DNA from: Chaetorhynchus papuensis | Lineage: Eukaryota; Chordata; Aves; Passeriformes; Rhipiduridae | Reading direction: 5' to 3' | DNA: 64,000 nucleotides | NCBI GenBank assembly: GCA_013396525.1 | Contig: VWYX01000214.1 | Location: 1 to 64,000 of the forward strand | The notes under the pieces: generated by a model | Database searches by the model: none | Told to the model about the DNA's origin: nothing | What the model saw: the letters and a program-made list of their open reading frames with translations, nothing else | Translations under genes and position numbers: made by a program | In this document: positions 28,053 to 41,157 of the stretch, piece by piece | Numbering within the stretch: the stretch's first letter is position 1 | Layout of the letters: each line of letters opens with the position of its first letter

Positions 28053-28134
28053 GTAAATGTGTTAAATGGGCCACTCCCTCTGCCCAGCACAGCAACAGGA
28101 GGCTGATTATAACCCCAGCTGCAGAACTCTAGAG
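28053..28134 (+). repeat. local dispersed repeat, copy 2
   Basis: Second copy, 654 bp downstream of the first in the same orientation: GTAAATGTGTTAAATGGG, CCAGCACAG, ATTATAACC, GCTGCAGA. The sequences flanking the two copies do not match, so this is either an old segmental duplication mostly eroded or two copies of a short interspersed element. Confidence 0.7.
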
Positions 28135-29060
28135 CCCAGAACCACATTTCAGAGGGTCTACTGTCCTGCATAAGTGAGATTACTCCTGTCTCTAAGTTGG
28201 ACTAAAACCTCACAAAACCTACAGGTGATTGAGACCTTTACAGAGACGATTATAAAACAAAGTCTCTGCTTTCTCTCCCCTTGTGCCTCCCAGAGGAATT
28301 ATTTAAAACAGGGGCCCTAAGTCCCGATCTGGCCATGAAGAATCCATGATTCTCAAGGCTTTACAAACTTGCAAGACTTCACCGTAGTTGGTACCATTTT
28401 GTAGCAGACCAGTAGTGCACCAGCCCATCTTTGGGCTGCACTGCACCTTGTTTGCCATGTAAGGGAAGGGGTTTAATCACCTCTATGATTGCCCAGGAAT
28501 TAGCTAAACCACTACCTACCTCCTGTGTGGGCCAGCTGTACCCACAAAGAGAAAGGAATCCAGGAGGTTGTGTTGCACCAAAGTTCTGAAAGCAATGTGG
28601 TGTCTGGTCCAGAAATACCTCATTTAACAAATAAATCCTGTGGGAGTTATCAGGGAGCATGGGCAGAAATACTTCAGACACTGAAACTGTAAAGTTGCAG
28701 CTGATAACTGAAATAAGCTTGTGAGATTTTTTGGAGAAGCAGGAGATCAAAAGATGTGGTGACTATGCAGGAACAAGGAATTAGAGCCATAAATCCTCTC
28801 ATCATATGCAGCCCTCCCTGACATAAAAATATTATGAAAAATCTTCAAAAGTAAGGCCTGTGGGTGGTGAATGCTGTTCTGGGTCTTCACATTTCTGCTG
28901 CTCCTCTGCCCTTTTGTTCCTGCTTTTGGGCACAGCAAAAAGAAATGTGGAAACAAATCAAGAATCAGTCATACACAGGAGGAGAAAAATCTCAGACAGC
29001 AGCTAACAGGAAGCAGAACATATGTTTACTGTCATCTTCCTCCCCACATTTGAAAAGCCA

Positions 29061-29113
29061 CCTCACTTCCAAGGGGGAGAAAAATCCTTTTGCCGAGTCC
29101 CTTGGAAGTGAGG
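29061..29113. repeat. perfect 15-bp inverted repeat (hairpin)
   Basis: CCTCACTTCCAAGGG (29061-29075) and its exact complement CCCTTGGAAGTGAGG (29099-29113) flank a 23-base loop. Pairing does not extend usefully beyond the arms, so the stem is too short for a typical microRNA precursor. Confidence 0.85.
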
Positions 29114-32100
29114 AGAGCACCTCATCAGCTGGCTGCCGGCTCAGCTCTCAGCGGTGGCTCATTTTCCTTCTGTGCCACCCTCCCCAGTGCTCTGATGGAG
29201 TCTGTGATTAATTCAGCTCTTTACTCGAGTTTAATGCTGTTCCACAGTCATTTTGTGGAAGCCGTTTCTCTCCCCGTGGCAGAAAGCATCACATTTTCAT
29301 GCACGCCTGTGGGTTGTTGTTTCAGATTGATGGCTCGTTCTGCTGTCAGTCGCTGCAGCATCCCTTGCACAATCCACATCCTGCCACCGGGCAGGGGATG
29401 GCTCAGTCAGTCCCTGCTGTACAGGAGGGCCAGGAGCCCATCAGAGGGGTAGGACTGATGCCATGATAATTTTTTCTTTTCTTTTATACCCCTGTTATAC
29501 CTTTTTACAATTTCTGTATTCTTGGTGCTTTTTGCCTACATTCTTGGACTTGTTTGTCAAGCTGGGAGACTGAACATTTTAGAAGCTTCTTAGTCAGGGA
29601 TCAGTGTGCCCAGAGCCCAAGGTCCTCTCCAGAGCACATTTTGTAAACTGAGATAGAACCATCCAGGGGAAGGTTCCTTGGGGTGGGGGGAGCCTCATTT
29701 GAGCCTCTCCTTGGGGAATTTTGGATAGATGTGCTAATTAGTAAGACCTAGAATGTAAGACCAGAGCTTGAGAAGGGGGATTGCAGTGGCCATTGCGGGG
29801 TGCATTTCAGTGCATTCAACCTGGACATGGTGCACCTAAGGATCCTTAAAATAAATCCCAAGGTAAAATCCCTTTTCCCCTTCTAACCGTGTTCGCCTCT
29901 TGATTTTAAGACCAGGACTGATCCAGGCTCTGCAGGCATATGGGACAACACAGCACCCTAAATCCAGACCCCACGAACCAGAGCACAGCTGGCAAACACA
30001 AACCCACCTGCACATTGCTGCCTGGGTAGGGAGAGGGAGGAAAAGGAGGAATGAAGAGCAGAAGTAACAATTTTCACTTCTGACACTCATTTAAGCACAG
30101 ACTGCTATATAATCTCTTTATTCTGCAATCAGACGTTATCAACAACCCTCAATTTATCCCACAGGGGTGACCTCTCCTACCCAAGTGCAGGGCATGCATC
30201 CAGGTCATTTGCAGAACCAGCTTACTGAGAGGCCATAAGGTTGTTCATATGTGAAACTGGATGCAACTGGAATTCATTATGGGCTGCAGGACCGGGAGGA
30301 TTAAAACTGGACCATGCACAAACAGTGAGAAAATGACAAATTGCAGTTCTGGGCCTCCTGTGTATAACACAGCACTAGACACACACAGAGCAAGGAGCAC
30401 CTTTATGTACTTAATTCCTTCACCAAAAGTATAATAAAAAGACCATGTACATTTCCACCATTTGATTCTCTGGTTTGTTTCATTTTTTTTCCCATAAAGT
30501 TCCCTTGGCCGCAAGATGAAGTTATCTGTGGAATTAATTACCTCGGGTCTGACAGCAGCACTGAGAAACAGAAGTATAAACCCTTAAAGTGCTTCAAAAA
30601 TAGGCAAACATTAAGTCAATTTAAAAAATAATATCAAACTTACAATATTACATATGAGGATGAGGGTTACCCTGTTCACTGTCACACACTAGTCACCTCA
30701 GAGAAGAACTTACTCCCACGAATGAAAGGAGGCAATCTTCCCAAGGAGCCAATCTTTCCCAAATATATTCCATCCATGTTTTGTCCTTTCTGCTCCAAAG
30801 AAACTGAAGGTTTCAGTTTTGAGATGAGTAGTTTTTACTTCGTATTCTGGATACCGTTGCCTCCTGGATACTCCCATTTAGCAGCTCCACAGCACTGCCA
30901 CAGTCATTTCTGTGTGAAATCAGAGCAGAAAGTACAAGGAACATTTGGCATCATCAGGATTACACAAACTTTCACACCTGGAAATTCATCTCAGCTGGGA
31001 TATGAGCAGCAGGGTCATCAGGACATCTTTTTGTTGTTGCAGGAAGATTTCATGGCACAACTTGCTTTTACTGTAAGCTCAAATTGAGCAGGTGTTTAAA
31101 AGATAATCAGAGAGAGCAAGAATATAGGATTAAAGAAAAAAACCAACACCTTGAGCTGACAAATTAATGAGAGTGTATGAAACAGAAAGAAAAACAATAC
31201 TTAATGAGTTGTTATGGAACACTGTGTTTTGCAAAACATTCATGGCCACATAGTAACCATGATGTGTCACAGACAACTTATTCGCTTGTTACGGATTTTT
31301 GGCTTCAGCTGCTCACCAGAAAGATGGGAGATGTTCTCATTAGAAGCACCATTACTAGGAAATTTCTGTGGTATCCAGAAGGAAATCTCTCTATTTTATT
31401 GATTCTTTCAGAGATGGGAAGTGTGCCTGACTTCCTACTAACAAATATGCAACCATACATGTTCCTTTTCCTCTCACAAAAGCAATCACAGTGGCCAGGA
31501 CTGCAGATCTGCCTTTGGCATCATATGCAGTCTTCATATTTCTGGGTTTTATTATTCAGTCCTTGACCTCTCCTTAATCTGGACTTTGGCAGCCACAGAT
31601 TGTTTGATGGCTTTTCTCTCCCACACAAGTTTGGAGAGTTTATCTCCTTTTTTTTTTTTTCACCCATTGGAAGGCAGGGGAGTTACTAGGATTAAAAAAA
31701 AAAAAAGGCTTGGTCTGTTATGTTTTTTATATAGTTATTAAAAATCTTGGAGCTTTATTCTTACCATGTTTGATAAAAGATAAACAGAAGTATAAACCAG
31801 TAACCATCAGGAATGTAAAGAACCCTACTGGTTCTAAGAAGGAACATGATCTCTTTCCTTGTGTCCTTAGGTACTGCCAAGAGCACAACTAGGCACACAC
31901 CACAACTGTATCTGTCTTATGTGCCACCATAATTCCTACTGGACAGAGCAAAAATTTTGCTTTTTTCTCCCTCCCTGCACTTCTCCTTCATCCCCAGGAG
32001 CAAATCAGCCAGCAGCAAACCCATCTGCACAAACTCATCCATGTGACAAGCCACCCTTAAAATGGTTTCTGACTTTCCCCTTGCTCCTGCATCCCCATCC

Positions 32101-33329
32101 CAGCACTTGCACTGTAAGCCTGCACAGCATCAGTGGAAGTTTGCTTCACAAAAAGGATCCAACATGCCTCGACAGCTACTTGAAGTCATCTGAGTTTTAC
32201 ACACAGCAGGTTTTCAGTGCAGGGGTGTTCTGGACAGCATTAGTGCAATAAAGGGCATTCCAGGGGAAGCAGAATCAGCTCCTGGAGCAGGAATCAGGAT
32301 AAATTTTTAGTATCAGTGTGAAGGCAGGTTATCTACCCATCAGTCATAGCACTATAAATATTAATCTAATGTTGATTTAACGGGAATTTCTCCTGTTCTG
32401 GATCTGCAGTAGCAGCTCCTAGCGTTGACTACAGAACCACTCAAGAGTTTCTGGAGTTCATATTACAGGGACAGAGTATGATTTCCCAGGCTTGGGATTT
32501 CCCTATTGACACTGATCTGTAACACCTGGGTGGTCTCAGAGAGCTCTGCACTGACTGTGAGGATGAGGCTTTTGGGACTTGCACGGTCCCCTGAGCTCCA
32601 ACACTCATGGATTACAGACAACAGCTTGAGCAACACACAAGGGAACAACACAAATTATTTCACCTGCCTCTTTTTTTCCTGTGTTGTCCATATTTTTGAA
32701 CAGTTTTTTTTTCCTTTTTCTTTTAATATGCCGCATTTTTCTTTAATACCTTTGTGGTAGAGGGAAAAACAGAGCTCTTATCTGTGAAGAATTTCATGTC
32801 AGAAATTCTGTGCTAGGAAAGCATCATGTAAGGCAGCGAGGAGCTGTTATGAACCCCAATAATGGACCAATATAACCTTAAATACCTCCTTGCCTGTAGC
32901 CATCACGCTGGCACTTGCAGCAGGCAGAAGGAGCATGAGGCTTTCCTGAGTTCAAAGCTGCACTCTCTGTCTCCCTGTCCACTTCCAGCAGGTGTGTGTC
33001 CTTTCACCTTCCCTCTCCAGTATGACCTGGAATTGATGAGAACAGGAAATGTTCTGGGTTTGACAAAGGGATCTGCACCCCAAGCCAACCACCTGTCTCC
33101 TGGCACTGTAGGGGTGATATACTCAGAATCAATTTTGTATCACAGAGTCCAAACCACTGAAACAAACATAAAAAGGCAAGAGTCAAGAAACCAGGTGAAA
33201 AAAGGGCTACACTCCATATAGGCCAAGAAATCCTTAATGCTTCGTGTTATGCTTCAGAAAATCACTTTAGCCCAAGACTCACTTAGTGATTAGAGCCCCA
33301 TTTCAGGCCCAGATACCCAAGTGAAGCTC

Positions 33330-33650
33330 TGATGGAAGGTTTAGAAAAGGCCTTTTAGCCACAGACAGGGAGATCAATCTGTTTAGTCTCAAAAGGGAGA
33401 GAGTGGGAGGCAACTTGATTACACTGTCTTCACATGGAGAAGATAACAGGCACTTAAACAGGATTCTTAATCTAGGAGAGCAGCTTAACAAAATGCTCCT
33501 GGCTAGAAGCTGGGTCCAGACTAGTACCAATTAGAAATGAGACACTTAAAAAAAGAATTTAAAAAAAAAGAGAGTCACCTTTTTAGGTGATTGTGACCAC
33601 TGGGACAGTCTGCTTGAAAAGGATGGAGTCTCCAAACCAAGACTGGGCAC
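33330..33650 (+). mobile_element. old, diverged CR1-like LINE 3' end
   Basis: The order GTCTCAAAAGGGAGAGAG, GGCAACTTGATTACACTGTC, TTCTTAATCTAGGAGAG, GGCTAGAAGCTGGGTCCAGAC, AATTAGAAATGAGACACTTA, TGATTGTGACCACTGGGACAG and GATGGAGTCTCC follows the older amniote CR1/L3-type 3' region rather than the younger avian subfamilies above. It has A-rich insertions and lost bases. Confidence 0.6.
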
Positions 33651-34144
33651 TTTCTGGCAGCTGCCCTTCTGTCACCCCTTAAGGAGCCCAAAAGGGAAAG
33701 TCAGCTTGAATTTACCAAAAATTCACCTACCAGCTTCTTCTGAGCTTATCTAAGCCCCCAAAATAGCTCAATTAAAAAAAAAAAGGGGGAAAAACTCCTT
33801 GCTAGCAATGACAGTGCAGTGCTGTTTTGGTCCACATTTACCTGGGCTTGAGCAGTATTTGTGCCTCTATCAAAACTACCCTTGAAGTGAAGAGACCACC
33901 CAAAACAGCCAGTCCAGTGCCTGTTTCACTGTGTTAATACATTATCCCAGCTGGTTCTTGTCTGCTGTCATCCCTTTCGGTGTAGGTTTGAACTGGAAGA
34001 GAAGATGCCTTTTGTAAAAAAGCAATACATTTAGAGCCTGCTGCAGTTCTGTCCTGCTCCCACCACCCCACAGGCAGGAAGGGCCAAAGGGGATTAACTA
34101 AATGCATGCACAATGGACAGACTTGTATTTCACTCCATTTATGC

Positions 34145-34590
34145 CCATTCATAGAATCATAGAGTTTCTGAGCTTGGAGAAGACCTCTTAGATCGAGTCC
34201 AACCACCAACCGAACACTGACATGTTCACCACTAAACGTTGACACTAAGCACCATATCCACACAGTTTTTGAACACTTCCAGAGATGCTGATTCCTTGAA
34301 CAGCCTGTTCCAATGCCTGACTAGCCTTTCAGGGAAGAAATTTTTCCTAATGTCCAGTCTAAATCTTCCCTGGCACAACTTGAGGCCGTTTCCTCTTGTC
34401 CTGTCACTTGTTACCCAAGAGTGGAGACTGCCCCCCACCCTGGCTACAACCTCATTTCAGGGAGTTGTAGAGAGTGATGAGGTCTCTTCTCAGCCTCCTT
34501 TTCTCCAGGCTGAACACCCCCAGTTTTCTCAGCTGCTCCTCACAGGACTTGTGCTCCAGAACCTTCACCACTCATTCCTTCTGTTCAGTA
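34145..34590 (-). mobile_element. CR1 LINE 3'-end copy, antisense
   Basis: About 445 bp from CATAGAATCATAGAG, through GAACACTTCCAGAGATGCTG, CCTGTTCCAATGCCTGAC, AATGTCCAGTCTAAATCTTCC and CAACCTCATTTCAGG, to TTTTCTCCAGGCTGAACACCCC and CAGCTGCTCCTCAC. It is the longest CR1 copy together with the one at 3.9 kb, and accounts for most of the 197-codon plus-strand frame here. Confidence 0.95.
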
Positions 34591-34802
34591 GTGAGTACTG
34601 CTGGCATTCCTCATACCAGCACCCAGCATTACTCAGTATAGAGAGAGGTGCTGCCACCACTCACAGGTCTATAAAATCTCTGCGTGACCCAGAAGGGGGT
34701 CAGCAGGAACCCACAGAGTTACATGGCTGTTTCTCCTGGCACGTTCCTTCTGTATGCTGGGAAGAAAATTGTGCCATGGGTTCCCAGGGAAGTGAAATGC
34801 AT

Positions 34803-34990
34803 CAAAGAGTCGCAGAACTACTTCAGCTGTAAGGGAATTTAAAGATCATCCAGTTCCACCCCCCCTGCCATCAACAGGGACACCTTCCACCAGACCAGGT
34901 TGCTCAGAGCTCCATCCAACCTGGCCTTGAACACTTCCAGGGATGGGACATCCACAATTTCTCTGGGCAACCTAGGCAGGCAACTGGGCA
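34803..34990 (-). mobile_element. CR1 LINE 3'-tail fragment, antisense
   Basis: GTCGCAGAACTACTTCAGC is a degraded tail. It is followed by AAAGATCATCCAGTTCCACC, CACCAGACCAGGTTGCTCAGAGC, CATCCAACCTGGCCTTGAACAC and TTTCTCTGGGCAACCT. It lies about 210 bp from the previous copy in the same orientation but belongs to a different subfamily, so it is a separate insertion. Confidence 0.9.
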
Positions 34991-37900
34991 AACAACTCCA
35001 AAAATGTGAATGACAGGAGGACACAGGATATCCAATACAACTGTTTCCCTTTCTCCCTTCTCAAAGGGAGCATTTTAGTAGCTGACCAGTATCAGATCCC
35101 CTAAGTGATTCTGCAGCACAATACTCTTTGATTTATTTATCAAAGCTGTTGTTTTCAAAGGAGTTTAAAGGGAACCCGGTCAGCTGGGAGGGGAGGGAGA
35201 GAGACACAGAAAGGTGCAGCACAAAGAGCTCTCATCTAGAAAGGCCTTTTCAAAAGTTGAATTTCCATGAAAGATTTCTTTAAGAAATGCCCAAAAGCTT
35301 TTGTTGAAGCTGTTACACACCTCCCTGCCCAAATCCTAGCAAGATGCACAAACACCAGGGTGCAGAGGGGTTTGTGTGCACATGCAACACCTGCAAGCAA
35401 TGCAGAAGACTTTACCCATGGAGAACTTTCCTGTGGTTTTAACCTGGCAGCCCTTCCTTGCTTGCTCCTCTGTCTTTTCACGGGAGAGCACAAACCTCTG
35501 TGGGGGAAAAAACAACTTAAAATATCACACCATAGTCTGGAAAACACAAAGCACAATTTTCCACCCAGGTAGCTTCTACTGGCAAACCCTTTTCCTTAGG
35601 AGTTTATGGAGAAGAGCCACAGGTTACAGCAGCCACCCTCAGCGAGGAAGGTGGCCCTGCTGTCACTTGGTCCCTGCACTGGAGCCCCAATCCTCTTCTC
35701 GGCTGCAGGGAACTTCTCCAACAGAGCTGCAGTTGCTAAAACAAGCATGGGATGTAAGCCTTTTGTATTCTGAACGATTTGCTGCCCTCTGTAGCTCAAG
35801 CAGAGCTTTGTTCAATCCACGGCAGGAACATTACTGCTCTTCTCCGAATTCCTCCAGCAACCCTTGGAGGCGAGAGCCCAAGGTGGTGGGAGAACAGGTG
35901 GAGGTCCAAATGGACAAGCAACAAAGTCACTCTGCCCAGCGTGAATCCTCACCGGGGCAGTCATCCCAAGGGTTTCCCATCCCCGGAGAAGCACTGCCTG
36001 AGAGTCAACCATCAAACTTCACAGGCACCACCCTGCAGTTAAAAAGGGGACAGGCATGGCTTTGGGCAATGCCTGCCTTGCTGCTCCTAGCGGCTCTGCT
36101 GTGTCTCCAAGCTATAGGAATTCCAAGCTGGAATAGAAATGTGCAAAGTCTGTGTGACGCTGAAATAAAACCCCACAGCAGTCTGAGCAGAGAGCCCCGG
36201 AGAGGCACAGCTCTCCAGCACACTGTGAGGCATCTGCAGATGAAATATTCCACTTGTCCAGCTCCTGCTGCCCAGCTCCACCTTTCACTCCTGTGAGTTA
36301 AGCAGGAAAAGGGAGCTCAGCCCATTGCCGGACTCTGCAGAAACCTGATCCCAAGGGGTCAGGGTTGGGTTTGGAGACCAGAGGGGCTGAGCCTCAGGGA
36401 ACCACTGTCCAGCTCAGAAACAACACAGAAATAGATGGCTGGGAGTATATTCAGGAGATCGAGGACTTCTTCATCTTGTGTGGCCCAAGTATTTAATTTA
36501 CAAAAGAGGAAACACAGCTCAAAACAAACTAAAGCTCCTATTTTCACAGCTCTGCTATCCTGAAAAAAATTTCCCCTCTTCCCTCCCAGCCCACTGCCTT
36601 TATTAGAACTGACCACAAAGCTTCCAACAGGGGAAAAAAGCGCTTTCACTGCAAACCAATGAAGTTTACAGACAGATTTTTCCCAAAAGAAAACAGTTTC
36701 TGCTTTTCAGCCTCCCCCAATTATGCTGGCGCAACACATCTCTCAAGGTGACAGGTGCTCTGGGTTTAGTGTAACCTAAATAGAGTCTGCAGGTAGATGC
36801 AGCCCTCCAGTGGTGAAGAGAAAGACACACAGATATGCATGTCTATTGTGTGTGCATAGAGACAGAGTTACCATAACGGGCAAAGAATTCTTCTCCCTCT
36901 TGGTGGCCTTTGGGGGTGCCAATGCATGGAAAACTCTAAATCCAGACCCAGCTCCAAGTGAGCAAATGGGCTCCATCCCACAAGGTCCATGGCTCGAGGG
37001 CTGAGGACAGACAGAACTCACAAAATCTGAGCCACACAAAGCTTTCAGAGGAGCAGTTGCATCCATGTCTGACCTGGGACGGTGTCCTTCTGCCAAGGAG
37101 CCCTTCAAACCAGACACACAGTGTGCCCCAGGGCACCCTCCCATCCTAATTCAGGCCCAGTCCAGCCTGCTGGGTCTCTTGGCATTCAGGTAATGCCCAA
37201 ACCACCAAGCTCAGGTTGGACACTGCCTTTGGGCTATTTCATGCTCTGTCATGAGCCCTAGAACGCATCACTGCTACTTGACCCTGATTGCAGTCAGTCT
37301 CCCATCACCTTTGCAATGAAACAGAGCCAATATTGATGGTCAGACAACAGACCTGGGACACCTTGGTCATCCGGGAGCCAGGGAGGGTCATCATTCCCTC
37401 ACTTCAGGGTCTAATTCTTACCTGCAAAATGTAGGGATCATTTGCTGCTTCTTCAGGTCCTTCAAGAACTAAAGGGGGAGCAGGACATGAGCTCAGGAAA
37501 GACAACTTCAGTCACACATTGTGGCTCTGGCCAATGATATTTTACTTCATGTGAGCGCCTGGGCAGAGCCTGGGTCACACTCCCATCCACCTTCTAACTA
37601 CCAGAGCAAGAGGGGAATTGTCCCTTGTAAATAGGAGCAGCTCCTTGCATTTTGTCCTGCTCGCACCAGACCTCTGCAGAGCTCAGCAACCAACACTCAC
37701 CATACAGCTTCTTAAGAGAGCAGAGGAGAGAGTTTACCCCAAACTAGCAAGATTTGGACGCTCTCTGGGGCCAAAAGCTGAGGAAAAACTCAGGGTGATG
37801 TTGCAAACAGGTACAGAGTGAGCCTCGTTTGGGAGCTGTCTGTCCGGGGGTAACAGAGCACCCGCCCAGCCAGCACCCACCACTGCACCCACACCTGGGC

Positions 37901-40900
37901 TCCCTTCAGCAGCTCCTCCCGCCTGCTTTTCCACGCAGCTCCACGGCTGCAATTTTCCAGCAATCCTTCAATGTAGCAGTGCCATCTTCAGGCACAAAGC
38001 CTGCCCTGCACCGCTGGGGGAGCAGGGACCTACCCGAGGAGGAAGGGAGAAGGTGTCTGTCCTACAGGCCAGGCTCAGTCCCCAGGGTGCCAGCATTTGA
38101 CTTACTATTGTCCCGTGTTAGCTGCAGCTTGCCTGCACTTTACAGGCGATCCCAGAGCTGCAAATGCAAGGTCCATGGGGGCTTTTTCAACCTTGTGACA
38201 AGTCTGCCTCCCAGCACTTGCAGCGTCGGTTTTTTATCCCAATTGGAACCAGAGCAGACACCACTGAGCCAGTCCATCAGCCCCTGGTCATGGCTTCAGT
38301 CAGACCTATCTCCCAAAATACAAATCACCAGGTAAAACAATCCCAGGAGAAAAGTAACTCCTTAGTAGCAAGTGCAAGGCCCCTGAGACCTTCCACCACT
38401 TCCAGACCAGGATATATTTCCTTATTCAGGTGCTCCCACAACAGCCTTTGCATTCTGCAGCCCACCTGCCTAAGCAGCAATTAGATACAGTCTCTGGTTC
38501 TCCTCCAGAGCAGCCACATCTTCACCTCAGCTATCTGCATATGGACCTGTGCCCCCAAAATGTATCAGGATGTCCTTTGGCCTTAGACCCAAAACTTTGC
38601 AGAAAAAGAGCTGTTTACACTAATGCTGTAAGCAAGGGCCCCATCCCATTGGGATCATGAAGAACAGTTTTAGCAGGGTAGCACCCTCTACACCTGGCCA
38701 TGCAGGACCTGCATTCATACCTGCTAACCCAGTGCAGAGTGCTTAAGTCCTCATGGCACTGTCACAGTGGGGGCATTCACAGAGTCCCACCCTGCAATTC
38801 CATGTACCTCCAGAATCCCAATGTTTCCCTGGATAACCCCACCTTGAGATGCCACCCTGCCTGCACTAGAGAGCTTTGGGGGAGACCCTCTCTGGCTGGG
38901 GCATGGTACATCCAGCCTTTTGGAATGCTCTCTGTGTGTGGGACTGATGGTTCCATGAGTGTGTGGGAACAGGTTAAAAAACTCCTGTTGGTCCCCCCAG
39001 TGTCCCCTCAAAGGCTGTGGGCTCGTCAGATGCCCAGACTGTGCTGGGCTGCCCTACCCTGGCACTGCCAGCCCGAATTCATGGAGCAGTAGGCACAGAA
39101 CCCAGGGAACCTTGCAACGGGATGGTCTCAGCACGCCTGAAATATCTGCATGGCCCTGAGCCTCAAACATGGCAAAGCATTAACAGCTTCCCCACTATGA
39201 ACAGGGGATTCTGGCACCTCACAGGGAGAGAGACCTTTTCCTTCCCAGCCATCCATCCTCTTCCCTCACAGCAGAAGTTACACACAAACCTCCTCGCAGC
39301 AAATTGGCAACGATTTCCACCGAGCAGTTTGTGTCAGGAAAAAAAACTCCTTCAACCGGTAAGAGCTACAGTTTGGCACCACTCAGCCCAGCTGGGGACA
39401 ATTTCCCATCAGTGGCACGTCAGCCTGCAGGCAGTGAGGCAGAGCAGACCTCCCCACTGGACTAGGAGAGCTGGGAGGCTGCAGGGCCCTGCACAGCACT
39501 CACTCTGCAGCCAGAAGCTCAAAGCATCACCTGGTTTGGCCCTCGGCGCTGGTTATCTTGGGGCCTGAATTAATTAAGCCCTGAAATGCACCGAGGGTGG
39601 GATGTAATGGTGAGTTACAGCTCTGGGCTGGGTTCCCTGGGTCCTGTGCCAGCTGCTCCATGAATCTGGGCTGGCAGTGCCAGGGTAGGGCAGCCCAGCA
39701 GCTACTTCAATTCAAAGTGGCTGTAAAGAGCTAAAAAGAAAATACAGCTGAGTGCAGAGCAAGCCCAGGCTGGTCTGGCCATGGTACTTTCATCACCTCC
39801 TTCAGCAGCAGAGGAATTGGCATGGAGGACCCCACCTTCAGTCTGCAGCCAAATTTGCTTTCTGGCAGGATGATTCACAGGACTTTGGAAATATCCATAG
39901 TGGGAAAGTGTTTGCCTGTGTTGGACAACCCAGTGCCTCTGTGCTGGGAGGTGGGAAGCTGCTCCAGTGCCTTTTGTTTCCACACTAAAGCAGTTCTCCC
40001 CACAACTGCACCAAGGAAGCCGCAGCATCTCTTACCAGTGTGGTGAATCCTCAGAGGTGGCGGCTCCTACCAAGGATCCAGGAGGAATTTCTGCCATTTG
40101 AATATATTTCTCTGTGCCAGGGCTGTGTCACCCCAGAGAACTTTGGTCATTCACACAAAATATGGGAAAAAAACAGGCCAAACCTGCAGACATGCAGCAA
40201 GAAGCCCATTCCTCTGAGTCATGCACATCCCCAGGCCGAGGTCCAGGTGTTGCTTTTTGGTTAAGAAGAAGAGTGGTTCAGAGACAGGTAAAGGACTGTG
40301 TCTATAAAGAACATCCCAGGATTTGGGTGGTGGCTGCTAATCCTGGCAATACCACACTCACATGAGGCATGTAGGAGGCTCAGGATCAGTGGTTTCAGAG
40401 CTGTCCTCAGGTTGAAACATCCAGCTGTTTTCTCCTTGTGCAACACCTTCAGAGGAGGTGGCTGATGTGCTGCTGTGCCTATGGCACCTGCTTGGGATGC
40501 TCAGTCGTTACAAAACCTGGACCTGCAGCCCCAGGTGGTACACAAGTCCTGTCTGAAGATGGGACCTGAAGCACCTGGCCCTGGAAGAGCCCCTTTCAAG
40601 AGGATCCTGCCCACAGGGGAAAGCCCATCCTTTTGTAAATATTTCTCCTTTTCAATATCTCTTAAATATTTTCAGTGTTTCACTTCAGCTTCTTCAAGAA
40701 AATAGTCCTGAAGAAAATCCCCGATGATGAGGAAAATCTTTCCATCATAATCAGGATTTTTAGTAAAAAAATCCCATTTTTCTGAACGGCTCCAATAGCT
40801 AACTATTTTAACTTCTACCCCTCAGCAGCTTGTGGGACATACTCTGCAGAAGATCATTAGAAAAATGGTTCCTTGCAGATTTTTAAATAAAATACATAAG

Positions 40901-41157
40901 CAAGGGAAAGAAGAAGGGTCTTGCAAGTCCATAGGCAAGTTGGGATGCAAACAGTGGGATCAGGGCAGGACAAGTGAATGACAGAGTAGTTACCCCAGAT
41001 TCACGCTCCAATCCAGGTCCCTCAAAGAATCTGTGGTTATAAATTTTTTAGGGGATTGGTGGGGTTAGAAACCTTTCTTTGGAAGCATTACATGTTAACT
41101 TGTAAACCAAACAACATACATTCAGCAAGAGTCCATCTGGTTCAATAGAAATAGATC
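34991..41157. other. intergenic, moderately GC-rich
   Basis: Apart from the 306-codon frame at 35376-36296 I see no assignable feature. Frames of 100-183 codons are common because the sequence is GC-richer, and none carries a domain I recognise. Confidence 0.55.
35376..36296 (+). other. long unassigned open reading frame (306 codons) with one hydrophobic segment
   Basis: An ATG-initiated frame of 306 codons. Near residues 228-252 it encodes a membrane-like stretch (AMPALLLLAALLCLQAIGIP) flanked by polar sequence, with no obvious N-terminal signal. No family is recognised. The region is unique, not CR1, and mildly GC-rich. It may be a chance opening. Confidence 0.15.

Larger units (their letters stand above)
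19846..33329. other. intergenic, candidate CNE and small repeats only
   Basis: Contains the GAAA microsatellite, the candidate conserved element at 22.9-23.1 kb, the 24-bp-period repeat at 23.87 kb, the duplicated 82-bp segment and the 15-bp hairpin, all listed separately. Frames up to 176 codons (27888-27358, minus) lack recognisable domains. No CR1 copy was noticed over this 13.5 kb, a long interval for this window. Confidence 0.55.

Noticed and set aside
29061..29113. Hairpin as a microRNA precursor
   Set aside because: The 15-bp stem does not extend, too short for standard processing.
34239..34832. 197-codon plus-strand frame
   Set aside because: Mostly the antisense of a CR1 copy.
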